Shown here one piece after another: positions 1 through 12,270 of a stretch of 64,000 bases of DNA (position 1 is its first letter; the number at the start of each line of letters is the position of its first letter). The stretch spans positions 310,001 through 374,000 of the forward strand of contig QANY01013209.1 of assembly GCA_003255025.1 (NCBI GenBank), read 5' to 3'. The notes beneath the pieces were generated by a model that did no database searches, was not told the DNA's origin, and saw nothing but the letters and a program-made list of their open reading frames with translations. The position numbers were made by a program, and so were the translations under genes. The stretch is from Datisca glomerata (Eukaryota; Streptophyta; Magnoliopsida; Cucurbitales; Datiscaceae).

Positions 1-1556
1 ATAATATTGAATAAACATCGATTGAATTAAAAATCAAAATTTATAAATAATCTTGGTTTGACTACATCGTAACCCTAGATAAGAAACTTAGAACATACTA
101 GAACATTAAGATATCCTAATAATATTCATGAAGATAGGGAAAAAGATAAGAAAAAACTAGAATTGAAGTTGAGATCCGTCCCGTCTCCCGGTTGGATTCG
201 TCTTCGTTTCTTCTCCAAAAAACTTTCTCATCTGCCTCTCAAGTCCAAAATTCCTACAAAAACCCTCAAAAATTTTATTTATACACTAGAGTCTGATAAT
301 GATGAGATTGAAGTAAAAAGCAGAAATAAAAAAATCATTATCCCGCCATCACCACGGCGTTGGAGTTCTAGATCTCTTGATGTCGTGCTAGCGTCGCGAC
401 GCTGGCCCTTCTATCTAAGTCCGCTCTTTTTTCGATATATCCGCATTTTTACCTTCCAAATCTTTTCAAATTAATAAAATTAAAATTAAGATTATTTAAA
501 ATATAAGTGTGAAATGCACTCATCAATCCTTAAATAATATGTTTTCACAAGCTATTATTAAGGTATTTTTCAACTATTTAAAAGAAACTTTATTATGTAG
601 TTTCCTTCTCCTGCACTATTTGGGAAGGACGTTGCCTTGTTAAGGAAAAAAACATTAAATTACAATGAGTCAAAGTTTGTTAAAAATATTCTTTTTAATA
701 ACCATCAACCCATTATAGCTAGTTTCCAAGTCAAGCTCCAATTAATTTATCTCCCATTCTAGCTTATTTTATAACCCTTAATTGATATAAAATTTATCAG
801 AAGTACTATTTTATTCATGTGACATGAAATATTTATTTATTTTCATTTCGTAAAAGCCTTCAAACAAAAATAAGAAGTCTTGTCGGAAAAAAATAAACTC
901 AGACTCTTTTTATATAAATATTATTTATTCTCGAAATACACAAGTTGTGGAATAAAAACATAATGGTTAGCTAAAAACTAAAAAAGAGAAGAACTTAGTA
1001 TTGATATAATTAATTATCCAAAGCGTTATATTTAACTAGAAAATGATTTCTTATCGTTCCATCGAGAGCAAGTACTGTCGTCCCAAAATTATATATAAGT
1101 CGTTAATTACTAGTTCTAAAAAAGTTTGAGCAAAGCATGACCATGATGAATTTGTAACAACATTCTATATGCATATATATAAATACCTCTAAAATTTGAA
1201 AAATAGCAAAGCACAAATTCTAACGAAATGGTGAAGAAATACAAAAATTTACAGAGTAATTAAATTAGGCTCTTAATTTTGAAAAAAATAAATGGCTCCA
1301 AAAGTTGAATGAAAACACATGACCATAATAACCAAAGAACAAGCTTTTTATCAGTGCATGTAACCGTTGAATACTGAGGCAAAATATAGACAACCATGTC
1401 GCAAGCAAAGTTGACCAAAACACAAACACGCTTGTTTTTCAAAAAGAGCATTTTTTATGACACGTGTTGACAAATGATTCGAAATCCAAATAAGTGAACC
1501 CCACAAAAGCCATATGCTACTAAGACACACTCCTTCGCATTTGGGCAGTAGTTCCT
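1..1556. other. Upstream intergenic region, no gene recognised
   Basis: AT-rich DNA with a short GC-richer patch around 170-430. No open frame here resembles a known protein; the longest, about 163-474, has a basic low-complexity translation and no upstream promoter features I can defend. A CACGTG G-box lies at 1461-1466, upstream of the response-regulator gene. Nothing else was recognised. Confidence 0.6.
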
Positions 1557-1564
1557 TATATTTA
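1557..1564 (+). promoter_or_regulatory. Possible TATA element of the response-regulator gene
   Basis: The octamer TATATTTA lies 65 bp before the chosen ATG at 1629 and is followed by a pyrimidine-rich stretch typical of a plant 5' leader. The position is plausible, but AT-rich surroundings make chance matches common. Confidence 0.3.
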
Positions 1565-1628
1565 CTCTCTCATTTCTATCTCTCTATTTTTGTGCCTGAT
1601 ACCTTTTTCCAGTCTTCCTTGAAGAAAA

Positions 1629-4600
1629 ATGGAGGGCATGATCGATCACTGGAGGAGGATGCCAACGCAGTCTGTTCCGAGCTTCGTGCATGGTCTTCAT
1701 GTCTTGCTGATAGATCATGATGTTGAGTCTCTCTATTACATGGCTTCGATGCTTGAACAATACTCCTACAAGGGTATCGTTAGAACAACATATATATGTT
1801 ATAAGCTCATATATTCAGATTGTCAGTTTCTTCATAATCTCTCTTTCCCTTTGAATGATCATGCAAAACTGGTCTACAATTAGACTAATTATTTACATGC
1901 ACGCAATTGTTTGTGTGTGTGAATTACAAATAAGTGTGAATAAGGAGATAATTTGGAAAGGGATTGTTAGAAAGAATTTATATAGAACTGGCTTTTTATT
2001 TTCTTCTTCTTTTTCCCCCCAAAAAACTTAATGTTTTATGATTAAACATTTATAATGAGTACTTGGGCAATCGAAGATCTTCATATGATGATTTTTTTTT
2101 TGGGTTTAATTCAAGGAGATTTTATTACTTGTGATTATTCATTAATTCGTTTTTAAATTTGGTATCTATAGTTCCAACAATTTTTTCTCCAATTAAATTT
2201 ATAAATTATTTAAAATATTAACTACTCTTCATCGAAATTCGTTAATTAACTACCTTCTATATTCAGTGATTGAGTGATTGACCTGCACGTGGTTCACTTA
2301 CAATGAATGACATCACACGTGATCGTAATATAAAGAATGAATTGACTTTGGTATGATGTTAATCCTTAATTATTTATTACATGAACTAACCTATAAAATT
2401 GAATCAAAATGACGAAAATGACAGCAAGCACACTATTATTATAAATCAACAGATATAGTACTTTCACTGATTTGTAGGTTTGATTCTGTGTCTTTATACT
2501 CCCTTGAGGACTTAATCATTCCTTAGTTCATGTGATCTCTTGCAGCATAAATGATTCTTCTGTCTTTCTTTCTTATTTATGAGATCCAAATGAAAGTTTA
2601 TTTTATCGCATGTCTTATCTATCAAAAGGCTAAATTGTCTAATTGGTTATGAAAGTTAAAAGTCTAAAGGTTATTTATTTTTCTATTTCTAACAATAAAA
2701 TGTCCTATTATTTCTTCTGTATAGTTACTGTCGCCAGACAAGCATCCGCCGCATTACCAATGATTGAGAAACAATATCATCACCAATTCAAGCTTGTCAT
2801 CGCTTGCGTCGATGCTGCGGATTTGGACATGCTATCGTTTCTTCGCTTGCTCATTAGGATCAACATCGCTGCTATTTGTATATATTATTGATATCCCTAA
2901 CAGTCTTATCTCTCTTATCTCTTTAATTTTAAATTTTTTTCCTAAAACTATATATCTTCCTGATAGTTTGTCCTCTCTCTGTCTTTATTACAATGCAGTG
3001 ATGTCCTCCGTTAGAAACGTGCACGTGGCGATGAAATCGCTAGCCTTAGGAGCATGTTATTTCCTAGAGAAGCCGGTTTCTAAGGACGATCTTAAACACG
3101 TGTGGCAGCATGTGTACAGGAAGAAAAGGTCGAACAGGCTGAACAAGGAACTTATTGGCCATGATGACATCGAAAATACTCGATTTCAACATTCATTACT
3201 GAATCATAAAGGACAAGGAAAGGACAAGAGAATGAAAACAAACACTGGAGATATCAATTTGGAAAGTGGAAGAGTTGATGAGGAAGAAGAAGGAACAAAA
3301 AGTTTGAAGAACAAAAGCTCACGTATCGTATGGAGTAAGGAGTTACGTCGTAGGTTCACGGAAGCTGTCAGCAAGCTAGGAGATGAAAGTAAATTCTACT
3401 TTCTCAAGAAAACCTAATCTGCTTATCATTTATATTTTTATATATGTCTAAACAAAGCGTATTAACTATATGCGTCACACATTTAATGTCGTCAAATCTC
3501 GTGGTTAATTTCTTGTTTGTTTTCCATATGCAGAAGCTCGCCCGAAAACTATACTTAAGATGATAAATGATCCTAGTTTAACACTTCGCCAAGTCTCAAA
3601 CCATCTCCAGGTTCTTAATTTTATTTTGGAAGTATATATCTTTATTTTATTTTGGAAGATGATCAAGAAGTATGCTCTTGTACTTGAATGTTAATTGGAT
3701 ATAATACTTTTGATCTGGTCGGGAATCACATTAAAAGACTAAATCATACGACTTATTAAGATCTTAAATATATATATGTATATAGTATATTGTTTTCACA
3801 ATGACTAGTTGAGTTCATATATGTGTATATTGTTCAATCTAGTAATGGTATACACGGTCAGGTTAATTAGAATACTAAATCATATATACTTATTTAAGAT
3901 CTTTTATGAAATATTATCTTAAATTAAAATGTATTATAATTGATTATATAACTTCAGTCAACCATACAGAAATATAAAGCTCAAGTGCAGGCTATTAACA
4001 GAAATGGCGCCATTGAAGTCCCTTCTGCCGCAAGTTATTCTCATACTCCAGGTTGCGCTACAACTTATCCACATCTACTTGGACAAGGAAGCTTTGGATC
4101 AGATGGAGTGAACAGAACAAATGTGCATGAGAATCATGTACCTGAAAGTTCAACTTTCGAAGGACTCCCTTTCAATGGATCCGCTGTCTTTTCTAACTAT
4201 GACTTTAATCCCTCACTCTACGATAGCGGTATAAATCAAAATTGGAATGAACAACAACAACAACTGCTGACTGTCAATAAAACTAGCGCTCAAGCATTTG
4301 ATCCATTGACTGTGCTTAATTCGAGTGTTCTGACACCAGAGCTAACTTCTTCCTACACTTCAAAGGGTATGCAGTCTTTAAATCAAAACTGGAATGACAA
4401 ACAACAACAACAACTGACCGTCAAAAAAGTTGACGTTCAAGCACTTGATCCGTCGACCTTGCTCAATTCCAGTGTTATGACACCAGAGCTGACTTCTGCC
4501 TACACTTCAAATGGTGTGCAGTCTTTAAATCATAATTGGAATGAGGAGCAACAACAACTGACTGTCAATCAAGTAAACGTTCAAGCACTTGATCAGTTGA

Positions 4601-5100
4601 CCTTGCTTAATTCCAGTGTTGTAACGCCAGAGCTAACTTCTTCCTGCACTTCAAATGGTATGCGATCTTTAAATCAAAACTCGAATGAGAAACAGCAACA
4701 GCTCACCGTAGAAGAAGTCAATGTTCAAGCACGTGATCCGTTGTCCTTCCCTAATTCCAGTGTTGGAATACCAGAACTAACTTCCTACACTTCAGCAGGT
4801 ATGCAGTCTATAGATCATGTGTTTGGTGATGAAACTTGGGGTGATGAACTAGATATCGACATTGATTGGGATTCAATTTTTGGCACCGAGAAGATCGAAA
4901 CAGAAAAGGTTTGTCCAGTTGATTATTCTTTAAACCAAAACCATTCGTTGGAGAAGTATGCTCACGATCTACAAAAAATACTGGAAGAAGATTCGGAAGA
5001 GCATGATAGTTTTGACATTGAAGTGAATCCACGTGATGTCGATCGATATTGTGAATTGCTAAGAGAAACTTTAATAGGACGTAGTGAAGATCCAAATTAA
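1629..5100 (+). CDS. Type-B-like response regulator (pseudo-receiver plus GARP DNA-binding domain), 5 exons
   Basis: Proposed exons are 1629-1773, 2725-2877, 2999-3388, 3534-3610 and 3970-5100. All junctions are GT-AG and in phase, giving 631 aa. Residues 22-142 align with a two-component receiver: start VLLIDH (second acidic-pocket Asp replaced by His30), core FKLVIACVDAAD (Cys76 at the phospho-Asp position), Ser102, and the conserved Lys124-Pro125 of the EKP motif, ending WQHVYRKK as in ARR-B proteins. Residues about 206-262 form the GARP/Myb-like motif (WSKELRRRF, then KARPKTILKMIN and VSNHLQKYK). This family acts in the nucleus as cytokinin-signalling transcription factors. Loss of the phospho-Asp argues that this member is not controlled by classical His-Asp phosphorelay. 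Gln/Asn-rich repeats occupy residues 344-536 and an acidic DELDIDIDWDSIF segment follows, possibly an activation region (inference). Orthology to a particular ARR cannot be assigned. The start is the first ATG giving a full receiver. Confidence 0.85.
4234..4812 (+). repeat. Four tandem 47-49-codon repeats inside the response-regulator last exon
   Basis: Units are 4234-4380, 4381-4527, 4528-4671 and 4672-4812 (147, 147, 144 and 141 bp). Each translates as NQNWNE-QQQQLTV, then VQALDP-T-LNSSV, then TPELTS-YTS-GMQSL, with substitutions between copies. All length changes are multiples of three, so the reading frame is kept. The Gln-rich start of each unit varies in Gln number. Confidence 0.9.
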
Positions 5101-5690
5101 TTTGGTAATTGTTGAAGCATTTGGTCTTGAGGTTGTGTTTGGATATAGGAAGGAAAGAAAAGAAATTAGAGGATTGAGGATTGTGTTTCTCTGCCATTTG
5201 GATCTTTGGAATATGAAGAGGAAAATAGTGATATGAACTATTTGCCTCTCATTTTGTTATATTTCTGAAGATCCAAACATAACTTCAGTCGAAGTTATAT
5301 TCATGTCTTCTCGGATTTTGAATGTCCATTACAGACTCTGTTGCAAATCTGCAATTCAATATGTGGGACTTATTTTTCATGTTATGAAGTGTAAGGAATT
5401 TCATAAATGCACTAGAATTATTATGTTTGTGTGCTTAACTAACTGTTTCTCACATTGTAATTTGTTTCTTTTTTTTTGTCAAAAACTCACATATTTGTTT
5501 CATATATGATGCCAAAAGCATTTAGAATATCATAATGTCTATCTCTTACATTTTTTGTTGAAACTCTATCTCATACATATTAAAGTTCTACTTATAATTG
5601 CTAAGAAAATCAAAACTATATAATATGCGAAGACATGTTTGCGACTCAGAAACTATAAGAGAAAGGGGGGAATGTTTTACCATTTTCTAC
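5101..5690. other. 3' flank between convergent genes
   Basis: AT-rich DNA between the stop codon of the response regulator (+) and the stop codon of the small minus-strand gene. It should hold both 3' UTRs. No additional gene was recognised; the short open frame at 5303-5509 has no recognisable motif. Confidence 0.55.
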
Positions 5691-6104
5691 TCATTTCCCT
5701 AAAGCTCTAGAAGCAGCCAATGTCTTATAAATTTCCAAGACCAACTTGCTATCAACTTCCTCACCATGGCAAGAAACCATTGAAATTACATGCTCTCTTT
5801 TCGAAACCCCGTGTCCTCTAAAAGCACCAATTGTGTACATGTTTCCAACTTTGGCTGCTAACTGAATCATCATCTCCACATAACTATCATGTAGCTTTGC
5901 TAGCATTTTGAAGGGTGAAACTATCCTCAACCGTAGTTTCGGAATCGTTCTTATTTTCCAAGCCCGACACATCGTCCAACCCCCATACTGTGCGACGATC
6001 CTACGACTCTTTTTGTTTGATATTGAACCACTCAGCCTTTGGTATCTCCTTCTCCTCCAATACCTCTTCAAGTTTTCGTAAGAAGCTGTTGAGATGATCT
6101 CCAT
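5691..6104 (-). CDS. Small basic plant protein of unknown function, 137 aa, single exon
   Basis: One open frame without introns. The N-terminus (residues 11-36) is strongly basic (RYWRRRRYQR, SNKKSRR). The middle has an IPKLRLRIVSPFKMLAKL stretch followed by HDSYVEMMIQLA. This resembles a family of short uncharacterised land-plant proteins with an R/HDxYVxMM motif; I know no assigned function for it. There is no signal peptide or membrane segment. A TATATAAA box lies 77 bp upstream of the ATG on the same strand, and no earlier in-frame ATG is present. It is convergent with the response-regulator gene. It could be a nuclear or cytosolic basic protein; that is inference from charge only. Confidence 0.7.
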   Translation of the reverse strand: MEIISTASYENLKRYWRRRRYQRLSGSISNKKSRRIVAQYGGWTMCRAWKIRTIPKLRLRIVSPFKMLAKLHDSYVEMMIQLAAKVGNMYTIGAFRGHGVSKREHVISMVSCHGEEVDSKLVLEIYKTLAASRALGK

Positions 6105-6180
6105 ATATTTTTGTAATGTGAAAGAGTCGAGAAAGAGAGCAATTTGTGCAATGTTGAAAGAGTTAGTTAATTATAAACGC

Positions 6181-6188
6181 TTTATATA
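6181..6188 (-). promoter_or_regulatory. TATA box of the small basic-protein gene
   Basis: TATATAAA on the minus strand, 77 bp upstream of the ATG at 6104. This spacing implies a 5' leader of about 45 nt, normal for a plant intronless gene. Confidence 0.6.
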
Positions 6189-7443
6189 GAACTAGGAAGT
6201 TGTAGGTAATGTGCATTAATTTTCTCAACCACGAAAAACTCAATATAATAATAGATTTTTTAATGAATTAATTATTAGTGTTACTGTCGGCGAAATTCTA
6301 TACCAACCTTTATTTAACAAAGTGAATTGTCATTCATTCTAAAATTAAAAATCATTAAAAAGTAAAATAAACTTGGTTAATAATTTGCTGAGCCATTAGC
6401 ATGTCATAATCATCGGTCTATATAAAAAACGACCTGAATGAAATATAATTTATTCATTTCTTGTACATCATCAAAATTTTGCTTCTATCCTTAATACCTT
6501 CTCTGAAAGGACAAACTTTATTTGAGAAAAATGTTATTTATTGGAAATTATCAGTATTTTTTGGCAGATCAAACTCAATATCAGAAGGCCGAAACCGTTC
6601 TCCAAGAGCTCATATATACTCCGAAAGTAACAGAAAAAGGAGTATTTGTCAGTTCACGTCCTCGCATACGTACTACGATTAGTAAGGACGTTTTTTACGT
6701 TGTTTATACATATACATTGCACAAAGGTCGGGATGACCTATGCTAACTAAAAAAATTGTAGAGGAAGAATTATATATTTTATCAACAAAAACAGCTTTCT
6801 GAGTGGCCATACTCCAAGCTAAGTTTGAAGCTTACTCTATCTAAGTAAATCGATAACTGATTAATGTTGAGAAAATCACTAATCATGCAAAAGGGTTAAA
6901 AGAGTATTGGTAGGAGCCCATTGTTTGTTTCTTTTTATTCTGCTTCTATTGGGAAAAAATGTTAAAATTTGTATCCTTACTCTCCTGGTTGAGACGACAA
7001 GATATATTAATACATATAATGAAGTCTTTGTACAAGGTTGAAAGGAGTTAAGGAAAGTAGTCTAGTACTCGGAGCCACCAGATAAGGGTTTTCTGAGAAT
7101 GTGGAGAAAAAGTCTGGGATGAAGGACGGGCATTGAGTTGAGCCGGCAAATGGTGATAAAATACTCTAATGTGATGTGATAGGTCAGAATGCCCGAATCC
7201 CCATAAATGCAACATGGGGTCTCTATTTATAGGTGACATGTGAAGACCATCGTAATTATGATCACCTCCACTTATCACGCTAGGAATGATTAAGGGAATC
7301 TCGCGTGCATTAAATCGTCATGAAACACTACGGGTTGATGGTGTCAACCGCAACATCGGGGAGGATTTAGGAAGTGAGCTATATCGATAAGATATGAAGC
7401 ATAACTCTCTAAATCACCCCAAAGGGGTTCTTAAGGACTGGTT
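6189..7443. other. Intergenic DNA with a possible decayed minus-strand LTR
   Basis: An unrecognised open frame at 6522-6746 (MRKMLFIGNYQYF...) has no known motif. From about 6960 to 7443 the minus strand contains a good TATA context (CTATAAATAGAGACC, about 7216-7230) in otherwise non-coding DNA, with more of the same kind of sequence continuing beyond the CACTA insertion at 14042. This would fit an old LTR interrupted by the CACTA element, but no partner LTR or primer site was found. Confidence 0.35.
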
Positions 7444-7479
7444 CGTCACTACTACAATTTCATTTTTTCACGTTGCGCC

Positions 7480-7890
7480 GTAAAAAATACGTCACGACGG
7501 GAAATACAAAAGCCGTCATCGTCTGCCTTATTTTTTAAACTTGACAACGGTTTATAGATGTGTCGTCGTGGTAAAATTCCAAAACAATGGTAGGTAGAAT
7601 ACCCGTCGTAATAGTAGAAGGAAGACAACGACGGGTCCTGGAAACCTACTCGGTTTGGTAAAATAACAATGAAAAATGACGGTGGAGTCTACCTGTCATT
7701 TTAGTACAACTCAAAAACACGACGGGATGTCCATGCCTTGTCGTGTTATTAAAAAATCAACATAAAACGATGGGGTTTCCAACCCACGTTGTTTTCATAT
7801 AACTACATAAAATGACAGGGTATAGACCCCCTGTCATTTTCGTGGCCAAAGCACGACGGGGTCTTGATACCCCGTCGTGCCTAGAGACCT
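7480..7890. repeat. Left CACTA subterminal repeat cluster
   Basis: At least ten degenerate copies of a GACGG/CCGTC core (for example ACGACGGG and CCCGTCGT) in both orientations, spaced 20-60 bp. In this superfamily such motifs are binding sites of the TNPA-like accessory protein; that role is known for En/Spm and inferred here. Confidence 0.8.
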
Positions 7891-10380
7891 ATATATATCA
7901 TAATCCTAGATTTTTTTATTCCATCTTCTTCCCCCTGCCCCATACGTGGCTGCCCCACCATGCTTGTCACCTTGCGCCACGGGATTGCTTTGCTTCCACC
8001 GTCATTTTCATCATCCCTAACCTGTCGTTTTCATCAGTCTTCCATTGATTCGGTAAATTTTCATTCAACAATTTTTTATTCGGTGAAAAATGATTCCACC
8101 ATCGTTTTCATCTTCCACCATCATTTTCATCTTCCATTTGTTATTCGAAGGAACCGTCGTTTTCATCATCTCCATTGAATTACCATTCTTGAACTTTTAA
8201 TTATTTTGTTTGAATGTATCATTTAAGAAGATTTTTATCTTAAAATATATCAGTTTTGTATTCCAGATTATCATAATTAATAATTTTGATATTATTATTT
8301 CATAGTTGTAATTTTCAGATTACATATGTTAATGTATTGTCTTTAAATTCTATTCTAAAGAATGAATATTGCATATAATCTCTAACAAGATGTTCATATG
8401 TTTTAATTCACACATTTGCATGTTCTTAAATGATACATTGTCTTTAAATTATATTCGAAAGAATGGATATTGTATATAATCTCTGTCTTTTTTATGCGAT
8501 TAGAATATCCCTCTGATTGGTGAATTTTTAATGGATTTTTTTAGCTTATTAGACTGTCACCTTCTTGGTTGATATTTTTATTTTCACATCATGTTCGACT
8601 ATGTGTATAAATGAAAATTTAATAGTATGACTAGTTGTAGCCATCCAAAATGGCTCTTGTTGGTCTGACAAAGAGATTGCTTAGTAAAAAAGTATGATTC
8701 AGAGCGTACATTTTTAGTAGATAGATCTAAGGGTCATTTTAAGTGGATAGATCTGAGGGTCATTTTAAGTGGATAGATCTAAGAGATTGCTTTGTTAAAA
8801 AGTATGATTCATAGCGTACACTTTTTACTTGAATGAATAATTAATATGTTATGCAATTTCGTAACTTGTAGATATGAATAGAGAATACTCGAATGATGTT
8901 AATTTAAATATCAATAACTTAGATAGATTGAATATGGATACGACGACTAATATGACAAAAAGAAGAGGGAAAAGATGACAACTTACCTCACTTCCTTGAA
9001 AGCTGATAGAAGGAGTTTTGAAAAAAAAAGTTATCACAACAAATATTAAGGGACAACTTGTAGGTGAGAATGTTCCCAAATTTTAAAGTAATCTATTTGT
9101 ACAGATATGGTATAGGGGTCCAGTTTTATTGGAAGTTGTGTAAGTTCAATTGTTTCAACAATTTACCAGGATTGGGATCGACATGTTCCAAAGGAGGTGA
9201 AGGAGAAGGTGTACGAAGTTATTGAGGTATTTGCACATTTTTATAAGTTATTTATAGTTGTTATTTGCGATTCAAATTAAAGTTTTATTAATAAGTGTTA
9301 ATTACTGTTGGTGTAGACTCAATATGTGATAGATCCAACACTCAAAGGGAATGTCTTAATGAATGTTGGCGAACTATGATATAAATTTAAGTATAGCCTC
9401 AGTCAAAAATTTATTTTCCCTTATTTGGACGACCCTGAAAAGTTAAGACAACCACCTATCAAGACTTCATCGAGCAACTGCATCGGGATGAGTTTGTGAA
9501 ATCTCGTCTTACTCCTGAATTTTTGGTAAAATCTTTTACTTTGCATTTTAGTTTCACGTTCATTTTTTAACTATAAATTTTGGCATAGTTACTATTAATT
9601 GTTCAACTGCATAAAATAAGGGGAAAAATTTGAACCGAGCGCAAAATAAATATGACCATAAATCTCTCGTATGGGATACGCAAGATTGGAGGAAATATTG
9701 GTAAGGATTATTAAACCTCTTCAGAACTTAGTATTTATTTGTAAGTTACTATGTCTTTAATTACTACTAACCGTTATGAGTACAGCAAAAAGAAAAAGGT
9801 ACTGACGAGCCAATAGATTAGGCAATGTTGTGGAAGTGTGCCCGTAAGGATAAAAAAAGAAGATTCAAGGATGTGGTCATTGAAGAAAAGGTGAAAAAAT
9901 TGTAAATGTGTTTAATTCATTTTATTTAATTAGTTTGAATTTAATATAATTATTTTGATTTAATTACATACGTTTTAATTGTAGGACGAACTTCAGGAGA
10001 AATGGGTGCCTACTTCCAGTACCCAGGACATTCTCACCATGATTTTGGGTAATCCCGAACATGGTGGTCGGGTAAGGTGTTTGGGCCATTTCGTGACCCC
10101 AACCAGATATTTTAAACTTCCTCGACACAACTCAAAGGCTGGAATTGAGTAGAAGTTGACTCAAGTCTGTGAGCAAGTTGTGAATGAGGAGAATTTAAAG
10201 TGGAGTACCAAATTTAAGGAGTTGGAGCAAGAGACACTTAAAGGTGATCCTAAAATAACTCCTCCATCAGATAAGGTGAGTTGCTTCAAACATCAGAATG
10301 GGCTTTCTATGACTCGGAGGAAAGCTATAAAAGTATTTTCAATAAGTTATAAACTTGATTTACCTTTTTAGTAAATAATT

Positions 10381-10402
10381 ATATATATATATATATATAT
10401 AT
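10381..10402. repeat. (AT)n microsatellite
   Basis: Eleven AT dinucleotides inside the decayed CACTA gene, in what would be an intron. Confidence 0.9.
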
Positions 10403-11177
10403 GGATACTCATAATCTTTTAAATTATTATTTTAGAAAATTGCGTGCAAGTTGTTTGTGGATATTGATGATGAGGTTATTGCATACGGCATAATTATTGA
10501 CAAAACAAGCATTGATCTTCTGGTAGGAGAGGGGAATGTATGTGTGTCAATTGATTTAGTCATGATTGATGATGCCCCTCTACCTATCCTAGTTCAAGAT
10601 GAGCTACAGATTGTGGGTCAGGCTCTGGGGTGTCATGTGCCTTGGCCTGAACATCTAGTCAAACTTATAGAGGTAATATGTTTTTTAGTTATTAGTTATT
10701 TAAAAGTTATAATGATCTTGTTTGAAACACTAAATTAGCTTTGTATTCAAGACAAATCTCTAAAGAAGAAATCTCCTATGAAGCCTGTTACACAAAACCA
10801 TATGCATGTAATGTTCCACGAGGCCTAAAGTATCTCTACACAATGGCCGAGAAGATGGGAGCGGATGAGGCCATTACAATCGATTATGAGAGAGCCATTT
10901 TTGGTTAAGTTAATGCTAGAACATTTTGTGATAAAGATGATACTAAGCAATTATGTGAAATACGCGAGATATCTTGTAGTATAGTATCAATTTATATGGA
11001 GTAAGATGTTTAGTAATCGATTCAATAAATATGTACATTTTTTATAAGATGCTGCTAATTGCTTATATTTCGGTGTTTTATTTATTGTAGGTCCCTTTTA
11101 TCGGAAGTTATGAGAGAAACATATCAACTTATTTATCTTTGTCGATCCCTTACTCTTAGGTGCAGCATGGGGTATTC

Positions 11178-11447
11178 GGACGAGAGACCATGTTACATTT
11201 CCAATATTTGATAGCCACTTTACCTGGGCAATATGTTTTTACTCCATTTAGTTTCTCCCATCATTGGATATTGGTCGTCTTGGATTTTCACGAGAGCAAT
11301 GCATATATCTTTGGACGAGAGAGCACGTTACATTTCCAATATTTTGATAGCCACGCGACCTAGGCAATATGTTTTGCTCCATTTAGTTTCTCCCATCATT
11401 GGATATTGGACGTCCTGGATTTTCACAAGAGCAATGCATATATCTTT
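11178..11447 (+). repeat. 135-bp tandem duplication in the Ulp1-like protease remnant
   Basis: Copies at 11178-11312 and 11313-11447 differ at only a few bases and small indels. Each starts GGACGAGAGA and ends GCATATATCTTT, and each carries the HHWILVV-type histidine motif region. The duplication joins exactly head to tail. Confidence 0.88.
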
Positions 11448-12019
11448 AACTCCATTAATAATTTTAGTCATAAGGAACCGAAAGAAGTTGTTACTAAGTA
11501 AGTTTTACTCTATAGTTAATAATTAAATGTATTATGAATTACACTATGAAGATATAATTAAGGGTTAAAATTTCTTATGCAGGGCTTTCAATATTGCTAG
11601 AACGTACAATTAGGAAATTCTTGAAGTGGATAAAACCTCAGGTATTTCACTATATTTAATATATTCTATTGATAGTGTAGAATAGTTTGACTAGAGTAAT
11701 TTTTTTCTGCCAGTTCACGAACAAATCAACGTATACACAAGAAGAGATTGATGAAGTACGATTTGAATGGTCTGATCACTTTGCTGAGTATATGTGCTGC
11801 CAGTTGGGATAGCTAGCTTTAGGTTGCATTTTTATTTTATGATTGTAAATAAGTTACTCGGTGTCGTAAGTTACATTCTAAATATTATAGAAGTGGTCTA
11901 GAAATTATTCTGAATGAATTATAAGTTTGTGGTTGTATTCTATCTAGACTTGTACATGTTTTTATTTGTAGGATTGGGGATTAATAAAATTGAATTTTAT
12001 TTTTTTAATTTTGCTGCAT

Positions 12020-12270
12020 GGAACACGACGGGTAATATAAACCCCGTCGTTATTAAACTAACCACAACGACGCTTGGATATGTAAACCGTCATTTGTGAT
12101 GTTTTTCAAAAATGACGGTGTAGATGTAAACCGTCGTTATATGAACTATATTAACGACGGCTTGTAAAACAACCGTCGTGTGTTAACACTTTACACCATG
12201 TGCCTTTAAATTTTTTTATTCCAGCACGTGAAATTGGTCATCATTCACGACGAGGTATATACGACCCGTC
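12020..12270. repeat. Internal cluster of CACTA subterminal repeats
   Basis: Dense ACGACGG/CCGTCGT motifs, the same kind as at both ends of the element, lie between the Ulp1-type gene and the TNP2 fragment. No CACTAC terminus is visible here, so it is not a simple nested second element with both ends. Confidence 0.75.

Larger units (their letters stand above)
8874..11812 (+). pseudogene. Decayed CACTA second gene: Transposase_24-like region followed by Ulp1-type (C48) protease
   Basis: Recognisable blocks in order are GQLVGENV (about 9050), WDRHVPKEVKEKVYEVIE (about 9170), DTQDWRKYW (about 9680), ILGNPEHGGRVRCLGHFVTPT (10036-10110), DDEVIAYGIII and LGCHVPWPEHLVKL (10460-10670), then HHWILVVLDFHESNA (about 11260), the His region of the C48 cysteine protease. 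The end matches the usual tail (YTQEEIDEVRFEWSDHF, 11737-11790) before a stop at 11810-11812. Several in-frame stops and frame changes break it even allowing for introns. A 135-bp tandem duplication hits the protease His region. In plants, Ulp1-like genes are commonly captured or native to CACTA elements; activity here is very unlikely. Confidence 0.75.

Noticed and set aside
163..474. Open frame in the left flank
   Set aside because: Starts without a standard ATG context and reads as basic low-complexity sequence; no homology recognised.
4808..5197. 129-codon minus-strand open frame opposite the response regulator last exon
   Set aside because: It overlaps a well-supported coding exon antisense and its translation shows no family features.
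6461..6746. Two overlapping short open frames
   Set aside because: No recognisable motif, and frames compete with each other; kept only as a note in the intergenic entry.
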